Source: Streptococcus ovuberis (lineage in GTDB: Bacteria; Bacillota; Bacilli; Lactobacillales; Streptococcaceae). Taken from it: a DNA stretch of 45,567 nucleotides. The stretch's first letter is position 1. Each line of letters begins with the position of its first letter. The position numbers were made by a program, and so were the translations under genes. This document shows positions 43,609 through 45,567 of this stretch, in pieces. The notes below the pieces were generated by a model. It was given only the letters and a program-made list of their open reading frames with translations. It was not told the DNA's origin and ran no database searches. The stretch spans positions 1 through 45,567 of the forward strand of contig NZ_JAAXPR010000019.1 of NCBI RefSeq assembly GCF_012396585.1, given 5' to 3'.

Positions 43609-44560
43609 AAGCCCCTCCCTTCCATAATAAAAGAACAAATGCCCCACTGCCAATTATTCCTAAAATCAAACTAACAGACAGCTCATATGGAGCAATGATG
43701 ATACGTGCTAAGCAATCACACACTAGCACTAAGAGAGCTCCCACTAAGGCCACTAGCCCAATTGTGCGACCGAGATAATCACCGCTATACAATCTGACGA
43801 CATTGGGCACAACAACCCCTAAAAAGGGAAGCGAGCCCACAGTAATTGCTGTTACGCTAGTCGTTAAGGCCACTAAAACAATAGCCAGCCATTCATATTT
43901 GCGATAATCCAGTCCCAGCACTTTACTTGAGTCTTCTCCTAGTCCCATTAAACTAAAGCTAGCTGAGAATCGCCAAGTGACGACTAAAATGATCAGATTC
44001 AAAAATAACCACTCATATTGATTGGTTTGTATCATTGAAAACGATCCCTGCAACCAAGAAGAAAAGGACTGAACCAGATTAAAATGGTAAGCCAGTATAC
44101 TCGCTAAGGAGCCGATCATCCCACTATAAACGAGACCAACCAACGGCAACAGCCATCTCTCCTTTAATTGTAACCTGTTGATTAACCTTAAAAATAGCAT
44201 GGTCAAAAGTAAGGAAACGACAAAAGCAAAGGCCATCTTCTGAAATAGAGTAGCTGACGGAAACACAAAAAGGCTCAACAATAAACCCAATTGGGCTGAT
44301 TCAATGGTTCCAACCGTTGAAGGAGCTGCAAAATGATTTTGCATGACCGACTGCATCAAAAGCCCCGCCACTGCCATAGAAGAGCCTGCCAACAAGATAC
44401 TAACCGTCCTAGGTAGGCGTGAGGCTGAGAAAACCAACCAAGTAGCCGAATCGCCTTTTAGCAATCCTTCCCATGAAAAATCTCTCGAAGCACCAAGCAT
44501 CAGTGAACATCCAATTAAAATGAATAAAAGAATGCCTAGAGCCAAATGATAGTTACGAAT
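43601..44560 (-). CDS. Iron-siderophore ABC transporter permease 1 (FecCD family), probable ATT start
   Basis: 319 residues if it starts at ATT 44560 (product M/I-RNYHLALGILLFILIGCS). FecCD family with SILLAGSSMAVAGLLMQSVMQNHFAAPSTVGT and GSLPFLGVVVPNVVR. The nearest canonical-type codon in frame is TTG 44545, but AGGAGG sits 7 bases before the ATT and 22 bases before the TTG, and the ATT start gives the usual N-terminal length. Either a rare ATT start or a point mutation of ATG. First gene of the importer operon. Confidence 0.85.
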   Translation of the reverse strand: MRNYHLALGILLFILIGCSLMLGASRDFSWEGLLKGDSATWLVFSASRLPRTVSILLAGSSMAVAGLLMQSVMQNHFAAPSTVGTIESAQLGLLLSLFVFPSATLFQKMAFAFVVSLLLTMLFLRLINRLQLKERWLLPLVGLVYSGMIGSLASILAYHFNLVQSFSSWLQGSFSMIQTNQYEWLFLNLIILVVTWRFSASFSLMGLGEDSSKVLGLDYRKYEWLAIVLVALTTSVTAITVGSLPFLGVVVPNVVRLYSGDYLGRTIGLVALVGALLVLVCDCLARIIIAPYELSVSLILGIIGSGAFVLLLWKGGAYD

Positions 44561-44628
44561 AACTTTTCCTCCTTCCTCTACTCAATCTCTTTACAATAAC
44601 CTTACCAAAAAACACCAAAAACCGCAAT

Positions 44629-44661
44629 AGTATATTAAAATTTTCTGATATTTTAATAATA
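44629..44661 (-). promoter_or_regulatory. Iron importer promoter and operator
   Basis: On the minus strand -10 TATACT (44629-44634) with a weak -35 (ATTAAA, 17-base spacing). Between them lies AATTTTCTGATATTT (44639-44653, plus strand), 13 of 15 matches to the CodY box, embedded in the palindrome ATTAAAAT...ATTTTAAT (8-bp arms, 8-base spacer, about 44635-44658). A repressor bound here would block the promoter. Confidence 0.6.
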
Positions 44662-45187
44662 CCCAACCAACCCACCCTGTTGAATACAATCTGGAGTGTC
44701 CTTAAAGTAACCATAAAAGCGACACACTTCTGACTTAGAGGAAATAGCCATCCTTCCTTCGTCAGAAGTTGTTTAACTCGCATGGCCATTTCGACATGTT
44801 TGACCAGAAACAGGCTCTACCCAGAACGTTTCACTTCATCCTACGCAGTTCGAATAGCCCAGGGATAACAGCTTGTAGTTAGCTATTTAGTAATATTTTT
44901 CTCTCATTCGTTAGAGGTTTAAAAATTGACGACATCCGCGTGTTAGGAGCTCAAGTTGCTGTGCCACTCAACCTATTCTCACTTCAGCAGCAGTCTATCA
45001 ACCTTAAAGTCCCTAATGCCTGACCTGTGGAAAGTCTAGAATCGACTGCGTCGATCAGAACGATTCCCAACCACTACGCCCTGGGTAATTGGGAATACTA
45101 AAACAAAGAGCCTGGAACTTTTCTCCCGGCCTTGAGTAGTTTGTTTAATGGACACCCAAAGCTGAAAAATCCGGCTCTGGAAGCAAA
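44662..45187. other. Gene-free spacer between iron operon and tRNA-Leu
   Basis: About 525 bases without a supportable gene. A minus-strand frame of 78 codons (44553-44789) covers the operator and has no ribosome site. It contains a nested inverted repeat at 44726-44769: 9-bp arms ACTTCTGAC / GTCAGAAGT with inner AGGAA / TTCCT. No promoter, riboswitch or IS end recognised. Confidence 0.5.
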
Positions 45188-45188
45188 G

Positions 45189-45219
45189 AAAAAGCAGACC
45201 TTACAGTCTGCTTTTTCTT
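45189..45219. terminator. tRNA-Leu terminator (bidirectional)
   Basis: 7-bp stem AGCAGAC / GTCTGCT (45193-45199 and 45206-45212), 6-base loop, A-run and T-run flanks. It lies just past the 3' end of the tRNA on the minus strand. Confidence 0.85.
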
Positions 45220-45226
45220 TCTTAAT

Positions 45227-45311
45227 GCGGAGAGTGGGACTTGAACCCACACAGCCTAAAGCGGCCACAGGATCCTTAGTCCTGCGCGTCTGCCAATTCC
45301 GCCATCCCCGC
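45227..45311 (-). tRNA. tRNA-Leu, anticodon AAG
   Basis: 85 bases on the minus strand. Acceptor stem GCGGGGA / TCTCCGC; D-arm GGCGGAATTGGCAGACGC; anticodon stem CAGGA / TCCTG with loop CTAAGGA, giving anticodon AAG (positions 34-36); long class II variable arm; T-loop GGTTCAAGTCC. CCA is not encoded. It decodes CUU and related leucine codons; A34 would normally be read as inosine or left unmodified as in other low-GC Firmicutes. Confidence 0.93.
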
Positions 45312-45328
45312 TACTAACAACAAAAACT

Positions 45329-45357
45329 ATTTTATCAATTCTCCCTATTCTTGTCAA
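45329..45357 (-). promoter_or_regulatory. tRNA-Leu promoter
   Basis: On the minus strand a perfect -35 TTGACA (45352-45357), a 17-base spacer and -10 TAAAAT (45329-45334), 18 bases upstream of the tRNA. Confidence 0.88.
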
Positions 45358-45445
45358 GAGGAAATTTCAATTTTTTCATTTTTTTCGCTAAAAGTTAGTA
45401 TAGAAAGTTCTAAAATGAAGTTAGCCAGTTGAGAGTATGAAAAAA

Positions 45446-45503
45446 CATCTCAGAGAGATATAATGTAGTTCACCACAAACACATTAAAAGGAACTCTGAG
45501 ATG
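45446..45503 (+). promoter_or_regulatory. 10-bp inverted repeat flanking the IS30 promoter and start codon
   Basis: CATCTCAGAG (45446-45455) and CTCTGAGATG (45494-45503) are perfectly complementary; the second arm contains the transposase ATG. A -10-like TATAAT lies between them (45459-45464). Transcripts entering from outside would fold and hide the start; those starting inside would not. Confidence 0.7.
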
Positions 45504-45567
45504 CAAAACCATTATACTACAAAAGGCAAACATTTGACACTAACAGAACGTCGTTTGATTGAACGAT
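45501..45567 (+). CDS. IS30-family transposase, N-terminal fragment
   Basis: 22 codons visible before the window ends: MQNHYTTKGKHLTLTERRLI, then ER. This matches the N-terminal helix-turn-helix start of IS30-family transposases (the LTLTERRLIE motif). A weak AAGGA ribosome site lies upstream. Whether the rest is intact cannot be seen. Confidence 0.75.
   Translation, partial: MQNHYTTKGKHLTLTERRLIER

Larger units (their letters stand above)
45446..45567 (+). mobile_element. Left end of an IS30-family element (cut by window edge)
   Basis: The transposase start typical of streptococcal IS30-family elements begins at 45501. The element's left terminal repeat must lie somewhere in about 45370-45445, but I cannot fix it. 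The element continues beyond the window. Its insertion leaves the tRNA-Leu promoter intact. Confidence 0.7.

Noticed and set aside
44554..44561. Perfect ComX cin-box (TACGAATA) on the plus strand
   Set aside because: It lies over the permease start region and points into gene-free DNA. An 8-base match is expected by chance about once in this window, and no downstream gene would use it.
44553..44789. 78-codon open frame upstream of the iron importer
   Set aside because: It covers the promoter and operator, has no ribosome site and no recognisable domain.
45132..45317. 61-codon open frame on the plus strand
   Set aside because: It runs antisense through tRNA-Leu; the familiar RVGLEPTQ-type tail is an artefact of tRNA sequence.

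Overview
This 45.6 kb window is chromosomal DNA of a low-GC Firmicute, almost certainly a Streptococcus of the S. suis type. The basis is gene content and order: a ComX competence sigma factor beside an rRNA promoter pair, the Ami-type oppABCDF operon, the block uppP / mecA / tagO / sufCDSUB / dacA, ilvBNC with ilvA, fakA-asp23, rpmB and class II fba. The species is inferred, not proven. Nearly all genes are on the minus strand. The exceptions are dacA, a dead IS3-family element and the start of an IS30-family element.

Layout. 1-714: two rRNA-type promoters fire off the left edge, behind comX. 850-2030: decayed IS3-family element. 2225-11272: oligopeptide importer oppABCDF plus a second oppA. 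11479-12735: dacA, a penicillin-binding carboxypeptidase whose KTG box reads MTG. 12963-18146: the SUF iron-sulfur cluster operon sufCDSUB. 18248-20166: mecA-tagO. 20318-22020: an ABC-F ATPase behind an attenuator leader with a three-codon upstream ORF. 22076-22912: uppP. 23072-25100: pseudouridine catabolism (psuK-psuG). 25621-26817: a small HTH-like protein and an SPFH membrane protein. 26944-29331: a coiled-coil LPXTG surface protein. 29463-30512: a flavin-dependent monooxygenase. 30623-36866: ilvA, a secreted MSCRAMM-like protein and ilvBNC. 37002-39391: fakA, asp23 and rpmB. 39867-40748: fba. 40907-44560: a ferric-siderophore ABC importer. 45227-45311: tRNA-Leu. 45446 to the end: the IS30-family element, cut by the window edge.

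How the genes work together. Several units fit one nutritional (CodY) regulon: near-consensus CodY boxes lie at the promoters of both oppA genes, the siderophore operon and, more weakly, ilvB. comX, mecA and opp all belong to known streptococcal competence circuitry: sigma factor, its degradation adaptor and the peptide importer. uppP and tagO serve the undecaprenyl-phosphate cycle and dacA trims peptidoglycan, so cell-wall genes cluster around suf. The accessory material is the two surface proteins, the siderophore importer and the IS elements, set among conserved housekeeping genes.

Most notable points: the attenuator with mutually exclusive hairpins before the ABC-F gene; the K-to-M change in the DacA KTG box together with an apparently leaderless dacA start; a probable ATT start codon in the siderophore permease; an IS30 hairpin placed to block read-through translation; and two uncharacterised surface proteins. 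No CRISPR array, prophage or classical defence system was seen.
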